Shown here one piece after another: positions 54,414 to 63,767 of a stretch of 64,000 nucleotides of DNA. The notes beneath the pieces were generated by a model. It searched no databases. It was not told the origin of the DNA and was given only the letters and a program-made list of their open reading frames with translations. The stretch comes from Brachypterus glaber. Its lineage: Eukaryota; Arthropoda; Insecta; Coleoptera; Kateretidae. The stretch spans positions 6,867,683 through 6,931,682 of the forward strand of contig OY294054.1 of NCBI GenBank assembly GCA_958510825.1. Direction: 5' to 3'. The stretch's first letter is position 1; every line of letters begins with the position of its first letter. The position numbers were made by a program, and so were the translations under genes.

Positions 54414-55180
54414 GGGAGCGTTTGGACTTTTTATTAGTATTAGTATTACGTAACGCTCTAGGGGGGATCTCGAAAACGTTACGCCGCGTTACAGAGGGGG
54501 GGGGGGGGTGTCAGTAAAAATGTTACTTAACACTTATAGGAGGCATAGCGTAGTGGCTAGCGCGTATTTATAGCAAGTCTACTAGCGTGAGTTCGATTCT
54601 CACTGGCGCCGATTTGTCTTTTTCAGTTAATTAATAATTAAAATTTGGCGAAGGCGATAAGTGAAACGGACACTCCCTAGAAACTGGTTCAAAATTCAGT
54701 ATAAGCCGGTGGTTCCCTCTACTACTAGCTCACACTAGTCCTGGACTTGGGTGTTAGTAAAAATGTTACGTAACACTTAAAAAATTATAAACTTATAAAA
54801 TGTTTATTGGATCACATTTTTAACAATGATCTAGGCTTAAAGAGACGGATTCCTTGCAAATTTTATTGCACACGGCGTGGTTAACAGTTAACTAAATCCT
54901 CTAAACAAAAACAATTAGAGATAGAAAACCATAGCCAATAACCGGTTTTCGGTTAACCGGTTTCGGAAATTACATCAGACTGGTTTTGGGTTAAAACACG
55001 GAAGCAATAACCGGTTTAAACCATAAAGCAATATTTCCTTTCATTTGTTTTTTACTTTTTGTAAAATGTTACGTAACAAATAAGGGGGTGGGGGGTCTCG
55101 AAAATGTTACGCCGCGTAACATGGGGGGGTGGGGGTAAAAAATGGCCAAATTTTGCGTTACATAATACTTGAAAGCTCCC
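54414..55180. mobile_element. MITE M2 with SINE inside
   Basis: Ends GGGAGCGTTTGGAC / GAAAGCTCCC, TTA on both sides (54411-54413 and 55181-55183). Inner TTACGTAACGC-type inverted words, a GGGGGATCTCGAAAACGTTA motif on the left with a matching GGGGGGTCTCGAAAATGTTA on the right, and long G-runs. Related to M1 by the TTACGTAACGC core. It holds SINE copy 2. Confidence 0.75.
54537..54750 (+). repeat. SINE copy 2
   Basis: A-box TAGCGTAGTGG and B-box GAGTTCGATTCTC, then CACTGGCGCC, the common body (TTTTTCAGTTAATTAATAAT, GGTGGTTCCCTCTACTACTA) and an early 3' end after CCTGGACTTGG. Flanked by a ~29-bp imperfect duplication (GTGT(C/T)AGTAAAAATGTTAC and (T/G)TAACACTTA at 54508-54536 and 54751-54779), consistent with LINE-type retroposition into MITE M2. 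Confidence 0.85.
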
Positions 55181-56809
55181 TTAAACAAAATAACCCTAAA
55201 ATAATTACAGATTTACGAAGAAAAACTGTTTAGTCCCATACATAATTTATTTTGAATATTTAAGAAAGAAAAAAAACATCCAAATTGGTCCCAGAAAGAA
55301 AAGTGATAAAAGTCAGTGTTTTTGCATAGAGCTATTTTTTGCACCGCTGAATACGAAAAAAATAATGAAAAATCTGAAAAAAAAATTCCCGTCATTAGGC
55401 CGGTTAATTTTTTATCAAAGGTCCGATTTAGCTGAAATTTGGACGGGTTAATACCCAAAAAGTTAAAATTCATAATGGCGGAATGGACGATTTATTTTTT
55501 AAATTTAACAAAAATATGGCACAAAACAAACAAAAATTGAGGGAACAACCCATTCTATCATGGGTTATTTACCTCTCAATTTTTGTTTGTTCTATATTTT
55601 CGTTAATTTTGACAATTTTGGATTTTTCATTATTTTTTTCGTATTCAGCTGTGCCAAAAATAGCCATATGCAAAAAAAACTGACTTTTGTCACTTTTTTT
55701 TCTGGGAGCAATTTTTATGTTTTTTTTTCTGTTACGATTTTTCTTTCTTAAATATTCAAAATAAATTATGAATGAGACTAAATAGTTTTTCTTCGTAAAT
55801 GTGTAATTTTTTTAATTTATTTTGTTTAATATATAAATAGAATAAAAAAATGACTCATATTTTGCCAATTTTTTAATATTTTTTTTGAAAATTAAATTTA
55901 AAAAAAATCGAGACAGTAGAAAATCATGAAATTTTTATAGTAGTTAGTAGTGTATATAAGGAAAATAACCCATAAAAGATTGGCTTGAATCTCTCAATTT
56001 TTGTTTGTTTTGTGCCTTATTCTCGTTTGCCAAAATCTTAAAAAGAAATAGGCCATATTTATTCCGCCATTTTGAATTTTAAGTTTTTGGGTATTGGTCC
56101 GTATTAATTAATTTATTTATTTATTTACGCATAATAGCAGTTGTAACAGGCTGTCAAATGAGTACATAATGCAACCTCAGAAAAGTATGGGCTGCATCAT
56201 GCACCCACAAGACTGCAATTAATATTACCAAAAGAAGCCTTTATACCAAATTTCTGCTAAACCGGATATTTTTCAAAAATTTTGAACCACCCTAATGTCG
56301 CAAAAATAAAAAAAAATCACATTTTTTTTCGTAATCAGCGGTGCAATAAAATGGCCCTATGCAAAAAATCAGACTTTTGTCACTTTGTTTTTTCTGGGAC
56401 CATTGTGCACTGCAGAGGGACTTCGGACCGGTATTTTCGTCTGACGATTATAATATGTGCTTAGAATGGTCTCTGAGGTAATATGTTAGAAGGTCAGACG
56501 GAGGTAACAAAAAAAAAATCGACAATAAAATTACAACTTTGAGGGCGAATGACACCCCTTTTGGACTGACCTAGCCATCTGACGATTTACATAGATTGTT
56601 TGTGACCTTCAAACAAGTAACATGCAAATTTTCAGCTGGAGGTACGAATACTTTTTTTAAGGATTTTTTGCATGTTTGAGTCGTCTGACGTGTCCTTTGG
56701 ACTGGCTTTGAGCAAAATTCTTGCAGATGACACTTCCCGATGGTCCCCCAAACCACCTCAAAAAATTCCAGCCGGAGGTATCATATTACCTCGCGGCCGC
56801 CAGCTCTTA

Positions 56810-56959
56810 GGGAAAGTTCAAGTATTACGTAACGCAAATTTTGATCATTTTGGACTCCCCCCCCCCTGTAACGCTATTTTCCTATACTATTAACATGGGC
56901 GAAACACTCCAAAATGACCCCCACCCCCCAGGAGCGTTACGTAATACTTGAACGTTCCC
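56810..56959. mobile_element. MITE M1, complete copy
   Basis: 150 bp, GGGAAAGTTCAAGTATTACG to GTAATACTTGAACGTTCCC, TTA on both sides (56807-56809 and 56960-56962). It sits in the right terminal repeat of the TIR element 54059-56967; the left terminal repeat has no insertion at this point. Confidence 0.88.
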
Positions 56960-57706
56960 TTAGTCTATTAGGCAGATGTCCCGCATAGCACAAAACAGTT
57001 CTAAGAATTCTTAAAATAAATATTGGGAATGTTGTATGATTCTAAGAATATGCGATGTTTTACGTAGAACGTTCTTAGAAGGTTTTAAGACATTCAATGG
57101 ATGCCGTTTTAATCATGCAAAACCTTCTATGAGCATTATAAAAAAAAATTCTTGCAGAATATACACAGCATCTTATAACTTGCAAAACTATCTAACCTAA
57201 TTTATGATCTGTCAAATCTATAGTAGTCAATATCCAGAGTAGTGACATGTGTAATAATAACATTGTATGGTACAAAACAATGTCTTAAAGTATTATACAA
57301 CAACAACATTTAAAAATCAGGAATATTACCATTTTCATGCATTAATTTGTTTGTATACAGGTACATACCTTTCTATGCTTATAATTTTGAATATTTGTGA
57401 TTTATTTTTTTTTAGGTTATAAATTCAATTTGTAAGTTTATTAGGATTCCTAAATAAAGATTATTATTATTATTATTATAACAATCTTAAATAGCTTACA
57501 AACACTAGACTTATTAAAATCACCTATCACTATACTTAGGTCTGTAATTATAATCAAATAATACATGATTGGAATCACCAAAAACAATTAAATGTATAAT
57601 TTTTTATCTGCTACTGTAAAACATGTCAAAAATGTATTGCAGAACAGTGGCAAATTCAAATAAACCTTTTATGAGAACATTCTTAGAATATGCATAACAT
57701 AATTAC

Positions 57707-57927
57707 TGTGACGTATTAGGCGCGCATGCGCGTAATACCTTAAGCCAGCTTATCTGGCGCTATCAAAAACCCGGGCTCTTCCCATCGACCCTCGCCTGAG
57801 ACGGTTCGTTTCGCTGCCGACCGACAAAAGTACTGCCATGTAACCGACTGTGATAATTTATATTTAATATACGGCAACTATATTTATACATGTGTTTTAC
57901 TAAAGCCCCTCGTCGTAAAACATAACA
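57707..57927 (+). repeat. Gypsy-4 5' LTR
   Basis: 221 bp, starts TGTGACGTATTAGGCGC and ends AACATAACA. It has a GCGCGCATGCGCG palindrome near the start and a GGTTCGTTTCGCTGCCGACC block. Confidence 0.93.
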
Positions 57928-58005
57928 CTGGCGACAGGATTAAAAGTTTTTCGTGTAAATTCTCTCTCAATTTCGTAAAAAAACGGGTGACCTGTACGGG
58001 ACCGC

Positions 58006-60918
58006 GTGTGCATCAAAATGGCTGTTAATATTGGACAGGTATGTGAATTTAACTGTGCTATGGATGACTGGACGATTTATGCTGAGCATTTGGAGCAATA
58101 TTTTTGTGCTAATAAAATTGAAGAGCCGAAAATAAAAGTGGCTACGCTGCTGAGTTTAATTGGGACCAGAGCGCATAAAACTTTGAGGGAACTATGTTTC
58201 CCAGAGTTGCCAAAAGTCAAAAGTTATGACCAGCTGTGCGAAATGTTAAAATCGCAGTTTTCGCAAGTAACTTCAGTATGGAGAGAGAGAATAAGATTTT
58301 TTGAGTGTCGGCAAGCGGTAGACGAAAATGTGCAGGAGTATTTTGTCAAATTAAAAAACTTGAGCATGAATTGCAAGTTTGGTGAAAATTTGGATGAGCA
58401 TTTAGCAAACAGATTGGTGTGTGGGCTGCTGGATGGTGCTGTGAAGGATAGGCTGTGCGAGGAAAAGACGGTAAAAGAAATTTTGGAAGTGGCTATTAAA
58501 AAGGAAGCAACTAGGGTTCAAAATGGCGACGCATTCAAGGTGACGCATTTCCGCCGACGTATAAATCCAGGTACATCGAAGCATCATGGCAACGCTGGAA
58601 CAAATCTGCGTGCGCAGGATGCGCGGTGGAAGAATGGTCATTCGGGAACAAACATGGCGTCTACGTCGAAAGGTTTTGGTAAAATTGATGTAAATACGAA
58701 TAAAAAATGTGAATCGTGTAATAAATCGCACAAAGGACAAGACTGTAAGTACTCTGGTTATATTTATAATGTGTGCAATAAAAAAGGGCATCTAGCTAGG
58801 GCATGTAGATTAAAAAAACGTCAAGTTAACCTAGTGGACATTGAAACTTTTGAAGAAGATAAAATTTTTAACATTTCTCATTTAAACCATTTCGATAATA
58901 ACTTTAAAATCAATGTGCATTTGGGCAATGTAAAGCTAGAAGCGCAAGTGGATAGTGGGGCAAGTGTGTCTTGTGTAAGCAGCAGAACTTTTAATAATTA
59001 TTTCGCTAATTTTAATTTAAAACACGACTCTATAATGTTAAAAGCTTACAACGGACAGCCTTTAAAGCCACTGGGGCACTTCAATATTGACTTAACTTTT
59101 AAAAATGTGACCAAAAACATTAAATTTTACGTTATACCTGAGGGTAGTGTCACAATTTTGGGCAGAAATTGGTTTGAACTTTTCAATGTGCGGTTAGAAA
59201 TGGTAAATTCAATAGTCGGGGTAAACAAAGACATTTTAAATTTAAAAAACAAATATAAAAACGTATATAGTGATAAACTTGGATTATTTAAACACACTAA
59301 AATCTCTTTACAGTTAAAACCTGATGCCAAACCTGTGTTTCTGAAGCCTAGAAATGTACCAATTACCTATAGGAAGCCACTGGAGCAAGAATTGGAAAGA
59401 AGCTATATTTGGTGGCCAAATATAGACAAACAAATTGAACAGATGGTAAAATCCTGTATACCATGTCAGCACCAAAGACCTGACCCACCAAAAGCTGAGT
59501 ATACTCCGTGGGAACCAGAAAACGCAGCGTGGGATCGAGTACATGCTGATTTTCTTGGGCCAATTCAGGGACAGTATTACTTGATTTTAATTAATTCTTA
59601 TTCTAAATTTCCAGAAGTATGTCTAATGGAGATGATGACCAGTGAAGCAACTGAAGAAAAGTTAAGGGACATACTGGCACGGTTTGGTTTATTTAAAACC
59701 TTTGTTACGGACAATGGAAAACCCTTCATTGCCAAAAGTTTTCAAACATTTCTCAGGCAAAATGGCGTAAAGCACGTAACACCGCCAGTAGCGAGCCCGT
59801 GGTCAAATGGCCAGGCGGAAAATTTCGTGAAAACTTTCAAGAATTCCGTAAAAGCAGCGCTCATGGACGTAAGGAATAAAGGTATTAAAATTTCTGTTTT
59901 AATCTCTAGGTTCCTATTCAACTACAGGAATACTATTCATGAAACCACGAAGAAAACTCCATCAGAACTGTTATTTGGGCGAAAATTGCGCGGTAGAATG
60001 TCCTTGCTGAGGGGAAATACGCCGGACGTCAATGGTGAAGTCCAGTGTTCCATTCGTGAAGCCCAGGAAAAGCAGAGACGAAATTACAGCACGGGAAAAC
60101 CAAGAAAGTTTTCCAAAGGCGAAAGTGTATATGTAAGGGACTATAGGAAAGTAAACTCCAAGCAATGGGCACCCGCAAGTATAGAAAAAGTCACAGGGAA
60201 AAGTACGTATTTATGTAAAGTACCAGGCATAAATAGTCTATGGAGAAGGCATACCAACCAAATAATAAATAGGCAGGAAAAACTAGAAACAGAGGGAGGT
60301 TTGAACAATGGCAGAAACGAAGGTAAAGCTGTATTGAGTAAGAATTTTAGTAATAACCAGTGTAAAATTTTAACTAGTGATTTTAAAACTGTCCGAGATA
60401 ATTTGAATGTGGACATTTTAAATAATAGTGTGTCTAGATCAAAGGACAAAATGAGCAGGTCAATTTTACAAAACCCTAAAACCCATGTTTTTCCAAATAG
60501 ATCACCAGAAGTCCAAGAGCACCACCCAGTACCTCCAGCAGAACCACCAGCACCAATCCGAGACGCCGCACCAGCACCAGTCGTCGCACCAGCACCAGTC
60601 GTCGCACCAGCACCAGGCGTCGAACCAGCACGAGGCGTCAAGCCAGCACTAGTCGTCGAGCCAGCACCAGCCGTCGAGCCAGCACGAGGTGTCGTACCGA
60701 CGCCAGACGTCTTGCAAGCACAAAGCAAGGCGTCAGAACAAGCAGAGTTTAGCAAGGCAGCGAAAAGCAGCGCAGAGGGTACCAGTACAAAAAAAAAGGT
60801 ATGGAAAAGAGCAACAAAAAGCAGCAGGGGCCAACCACCTCCCTACTCAAAAATGTGGAGAGGGAAGGTAACAAGAGAAGAGTGGTTGCGCCGAAGAGAT
60901 TCAGCGATTATATCGTGA
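58006..60918 (+). CDS. Gypsy-4 Gag-protease-integrase polyprotein without reverse transcriptase
   Basis: 970 codons uninterrupted. Translation may start at the second ATG (58018, context CAAAATGG). Residues 1-175 are Gag capsid (VTSVWRERIRFFECRQ). 235-267 are zinc knuckles: CESCNKSHKGQDC is complete; the next, YNVCNKKGHLARAC, has lost its first Cys. The protease active site is QVDSGASVSCVS at 315-326, with TILGRNWFELF near 384. At 450-465 the linker before RT (VPITYRKPLEQELER) runs straight into SYIWWPNIDKQIEQ of the integrase, so RT, RNase H and the integrase HH pair are gone in frame. CIPC (484-487) and the catalytic D515, D569 and E605 (35-residue spacing) are intact. A basic C-terminus with an Ala/Pro/Val repeat (847-900) follows. 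Confidence 0.93.
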   Translation: MCIKMAVNIGQVCEFNCAMDDWTIYAEHLEQYFCANKIEEPKIKVATLLSLIGTRAHKTLRELCFPELPKVKSYDQLCEMLKSQFSQVTSVWRERIRFFECRQAVDENVQEYFVKLKNLSMNCKFGENLDEHLANRLVCGLLDGAVKDRLCEEKTVKEILEVAIKKEATRVQNGDAFKVTHFRRRINPGTSKHHGNAGTNLRAQDARWKNGHSGTNMASTSKGFGKIDVNTNKKCESCNKSHKGQDCKYSGYIYNVCNKKGHLARACRLKKRQVNLVDIETFEEDKIFNISHLNHFDNNFKINVHLGNVKLEAQVDSGASVSCVSSRTFNNYFANFNLKHDSIMLKAYNGQPLKPLGHFNIDLTFKNVTKNIKFYVIPEGSVTILGRNWFELFNVRLEMVNSIVGVNKDILNLKNKYKNVYSDKLGLFKHTKISLQLKPDAKPVFLKPRNVPITYRKPLEQELERSYIWWPNIDKQIEQMVKSCIPCQHQRPDPPKAEYTPWEPENAAWDRVHADFLGPIQGQYYLILINSYSKFPEVCLMEMMTSEATEEKLRDILARFGLFKTFVTDNGKPFIAKSFQTFLRQNGVKHVTPPVASPWSNGQAENFVKTFKNSVKAALMDVRNKGIKISVLISRFLFNYRNTIHETTKKTPSELLFGRKLRGRMSLLRGNTPDVNGEVQCSIREAQEKQRRNYSTGKPRKFSKGESVYVRDYRKVNSKQWAPASIEKVTGKSTYLCKVPGINSLWRRHTNQIINRQEKLETEGGLNNGRNEGKAVLSKNFSNNQCKILTSDFKTVRDNLNVDILNNSVSRSKDKMSRSILQNPKTHVFPNRSPEVQEHHPVPPAEPPAPIRDAAPAPVVAPAPVVAPAPGVEPARGVKPALVVEPAPAVEPARGVVPTPDVLQAQSKASEQAEFSKAAKSSAEGTSTKKKVWKRATKSSRGQPPPYSKMWRGKVTREEWLRRRDSAIIS

Positions 60919-61428
60919 CGATTGACTGATTTATTTATACATTTTAATTTGTTGTTTGTTGACTAAAGTAGTGTTTTTTTATTGTATTTGATTTTGTGAT
61001 GTAAGTTGTTGGCAGTACTTAATGTTATTTAATTGTTTATTGTTAGGTTATATATATATATATACATATTTAGGGTGATAAATATTATCGAAATGTGATA
61101 TTTTTAAGGGTCTTGCTCAGCACTCCTATTTGAGATTTTTGGTTAATTAAGTCAGGTTAATTTATATTTTAGTAATTTAATTTACATAAATGACTACAAC
61201 ATAGTGCAAATATCTTGGTTGATTTTAAGGTAACACTTATTTTGCTGTGGTTAGCATACAGTCATGCCATTCTATACAAAACAAGTTCATATTATATAGA
61301 GTTTGAGGCAATCACGTTAACCACAGGAATTTTGGTGTTATAAAACAGATCACACGATTTATGGCACTTGTATATTTGCCATTACAAAATGGACAAAAGA
61401 AATTAAAAAAAAATCTAGAAAAGGGGTG

Positions 61429-61649
61429 TGTGACGTATTAGGCGCACATGCGCGTAATACCTTAAGCCAGCTTATCTGGCGCTATCAAAAACCCGGGCTC
61501 TTCCCATCGAACCTCGCCTGAGACGGTTCGTTTCGCTGCCGACCGAAAAAAGTACTGCCATGTAACCGACTGTGATAATTTATATTTAATATACGGCAAC
61601 TATATTTATACGTGTGTTTTACTAAAGCCCCTCGTCGTAAAACATAACA
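61429..61649 (+). repeat. Gypsy-4 3' LTR
   Basis: 221 bp partner of 57707-57927. Preceded by 60919-61428, a noncoding 3' region with TATATATATATACATAT and the purine tract. Confidence 0.93.
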
Positions 61650-62167
61650 ATTACTAAGAACATTCTTAACAGAAATTTCTTGGAATATGCATTAGAAGAA
61701 TAATATAAGAAAATTATAAGGATATCTTATGCATATGCATAGATTATGCATTTTAAGAGCAAATTTTAAGCATAATCATAGCATATCTAAAAGTTTATTC
61801 TAAGAATATTCCCAATAGAATAATTAGAGAATATTCATAGATCATCGGTGCTATTTGGGGTAGTATTTTGATTATCATTTTCCATCATTTTACCACCCGT
61901 CGGGGGCCGAACCATTGTTTATTGGAAAGGCATACAAAAATGCATCTTTAAAAAATTTTTAAATTTTCTTTGCTATTTTTGTAGTATTTTTGATAAATGC
62001 TTGGATAATTGTATTTATGTTATACTGCAAAAATCCAAATTTCCCACTGCAAATTTAAATTTCCCACTGCACATTTTATGTTTGGTTATAAATGCACATT
62101 AAAATAACCCCTGCTGAATAGGTAATGATAGTCGGAAATCTATCATTTTAAAAACCCAGTTGTCTAC

Positions 62168-62761
62168 TGGATTTAGCTTGGCAAAATAAGTCGATTAAAA
62201 AACGATTGAGTTCCGATAGGCCATCGTGTCAACAGAATTCAAATTTCTATTAGCTTGTACTGGATAAAATGGACTATAATAATTGCGATTGAACCAATAG
62301 ATTCATATAGAATCCCCTATCATTTTCTAATGGTATTTACTTGGTTTTTTTAACAGGAAGCAGTACTGTATTACAACTTTTATATTTTTAACCCATGAAA
62401 TTTACAACTTTTTCTAATTTCAAGATAGGTCGGCAGAAGGCTCCCCCCATCCGCCTATAGCTAGAGCCCTGGTCATGTGGTTCTTCACGTCGACAACCGG
62501 AATTACAGATCTCTCTATTTCTTCAATTTCTGGTGGTGGTGACTCAAATCAATATTTGTTACGTTACATTTTTCTAGACCCCTCCCTCCCCCCTGTCACA
62601 AACTGTAACATTTTCGGTGACCCCCTCCCCCCCTATGCGCGTTACGTAATGTATAAATGCAAAAATAAAGAAAAATATTGCCCAAAAAAAAAATTTTCAA
62701 AAAAAGTTTTTAAATGAAAAATATTAAATGGGAAAGCGATATATTTGATATATATACTTAC
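62168..62761. other. Elp1 intron sequence with an M2-type MITE fragment
   Basis: 62560-62655 contains TTGTTACGTTACATTTTTCT, AACTGTAACATTTTCGGTGA and GCGCGTTACGTAATGTATA around C-rich runs, like the inner part of MITE M2 inverted. A TTCCGATAGGCCATCG word of hairpin repeat P lies near 62212. No second Elp1 exon is visible here. Confidence 0.55.
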
Positions 62762-63344
62762 CACCCACAGGGGAAAGGGATGCCTTTATTTGTTCTCGTT
62801 CTACTTTTGGGTCCTTTTTCCTAGATCCCCTAAATTGGGTATCTGGTGACCCCCATCCCAAAAAAGTTCTAGCTGTGCTTTGTCTTGTTAATGCAGATGT
62901 TGTTAGGGCATGCCATGATTTCAATGTGGTATTAAAATGAAAACTGGCCATCCTTCCTTCATTAAAGATTACAAGCACAAGACTTTCTGATGGGTTCCAT
63001 GAAATCGCTTGTATGAAAAGTTTATTGTCGGATATATGTATTTCCAAATTAAAGTTTACTATGTGAATCTTCTTTTCCATTAATACTAACATCCCACTTT
63101 CATTTACCACACATAGAACACAGTTAAGTGGGCAGAATTTTACTAGTTGGACTGTAGTTGTATTAAATTCACTTGGAATATCATAATACATACTGCTTTT
63201 ATCAACATAATTGTACTCAACAATTTTTTTATTCTCTACAAAGTATAAGAGCTCGCCAATCCTAGCGACCTTATTAAGTTCCCTGGATAAGTTAACATCT
63301 TTCAAAGGGTAGAATTCGTTGTTAAACAACTCCCAGTTATTCAT
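62762..63344 (-). CDS. Elp1: Elongator complex protein 1, first coding exon
   Basis: Elp1 (IKAP) is the WD40 scaffold of the Elongator complex, which modifies wobble uridines of tRNAs in the cytoplasm. On the minus strand the frame starts at the ATG at 63344 (MNNWELFNNEFYPLKDV; the human N-terminus has the same charge and hydrophobic pattern). It runs 194 codons to a consensus donor GTAAGTAT at 62761. Diagnostic pieces are FIQAISWNPSESLVLVIFNE and FLGWGSPDTQFRGSRKKD, corresponding to the family's SW-P-x-x-x-LVL and VGWG-x-x-ETQFHGS motifs at about residues 110-175. No stops. Later exons, expected at lower coordinates, were not found in the window. Family known from memory; certainty good but not absolute. 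Confidence 0.75.
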
Positions 63345-63767
63345 TTTAATTCGAATTCTACAATTTTCCTCCTACAAAAACAATGATTTTTAGAATTAAA
63401 TAATTCTATTTGACATATCCAATAGGTAATTAATAATTCTTTTTTTAATATACTATCACTATTCTTTAAAAATACACGTGAAGTTTATTTTTTATATAAA
63501 AGTAAGGTTATGAAAAAAGTAAGGAGAGCCTATCACAGAACACACACAGGACACAATGAACTCCAACCCATTCATAAATGCAGCAACACAAATTGGCGGG
63601 AAAACGACTAGCGACACTAGTGTTCACATCCAGAACCTTTAGCGGGAAATTTGAAATACCTACTATTTCAATTTTTTTTTTGCAAATATTTTTTAATTGA
63701 CCATTCGAAATTTTTCTGAATGCTCAATAGAAGTTTTTAACTAGGGATTTATAGAAAAAAAAAACAA
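63345..63767. promoter_or_regulatory. Elp1 upstream region with two E2F-like sites
   Basis: Sequence upstream of the Elp1 start. TTGGCGGGAAA (63592-63602) and AGCGGGAAA (63640-63648) resemble E2F/DP binding sites (TTTSGCGC/GGCGGGAA type). A short ATG frame near 63556 (MNSNPFINAATQIGG) is too small to call a divergent gene. No TATA box stands out. Confidence 0.3.

Larger units (their letters stand above)
54145..56098. repeat. Foldback with modular inner repeats
   Basis: CCAATACCCAAAAACTTAAA at the left end is complementary to the right end at 56098. Outer arms 54145-54410 pair with 55840-56098 (AATGGCGGAATAAATATGGC, ACAAAACAAACAAAAATT, ATCATGAAATTTTTA). Inner arms 55190-55490 pair with 55500-55815 (TTACGAAGAAAAACT, TTATTTTGAATATTTAAGAA). 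The left arm contains MITE M2 (54414-55180). A partial further copy of the arm lies at about 56230-56420. Confidence 0.75.
54059..56967. mobile_element. TIR element, TAGACTAAGAG termini, TTA target
   Basis: Left terminus TAGACTAAGAG(T)TGGCGGCC and the complementary right terminus, the latter split by MITE M1 (56810-56959). Terminal pairing covers about 75 bp (GGCGGCCGCGAGGTA, ACCTCCGGCTGGAATTTT, GGGGGACCAT). TTA flanks both ends (54056-54058 and 56968-56970), and copy 1 of Repeat A has a single TTA at this point. The interior is filled by another foldback and its insertions. No transposase. Confidence 0.75.
57707..61649 (+). mobile_element. Gypsy-4: LTR retrotransposon lacking RT and RNase H
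   Basis: 3.9 kb with two 221-bp LTRs (57707-57927 and 61429-61649) that differ at four positions by my count, and a perfect 5-bp duplication ATTAC (57702-57706 and 61650-61654). The primer-type site TGGCGACAGGATTAAAAG starts one base after the 5' LTR (57929). The purine tract AGAAAAGGGG precedes the 3' LTR. The one long frame encodes Gag, protease and integrase only. All cis signals for reverse transcription and integration are visible, so it could in principle be mobilised in trans. Confidence 0.92.
56980..61860. mobile_element. Element B: inverted-repeat element rich in TTCTAAGAAT words, split by Gypsy-4
   Basis: Ends CCCGCATAGCAC and the complement of CCCCAAATAGCACC. Both halves are full of TTCTTAGAA/TTCTAAGAAT and ATGCATA(A/T) words in inverted relation. 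The non-Gypsy sequence is 56980-57706 plus 61650-61860, about 0.94 kb. Compared with Repeat A copy 1, at most one base (T) is duplicated at the insertion site. No coding sequence. Class unknown. Confidence 0.55.
53791..62167 (+). repeat. Repeat A, copy 2, interrupted at two sites
   Basis: Three pieces (53791-54058, 56971-56979, 61866-62167) line up end to end with copy 1 (12989-13606, inverted). Together they give about 580 bp against about 620. Copy 1 therefore shows the empty target for both insertions: GACGTTA|GGCCGATG and GATG|TAGTATTTTG. Confidence 0.8.

Noticed and set aside
60141..60755. Long minus-strand frame opposite Gypsy-4
   Set aside because: Ala/Gly/Thr repeat generated by the complementary strand of the Pro/Ala repeat in the integrase tail.
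56979..61861. Helitron call for element B
   Set aside because: The near absence of a target duplication fits, but the insertion is not between A and T and no CTRR end with a preceding hairpin is visible.
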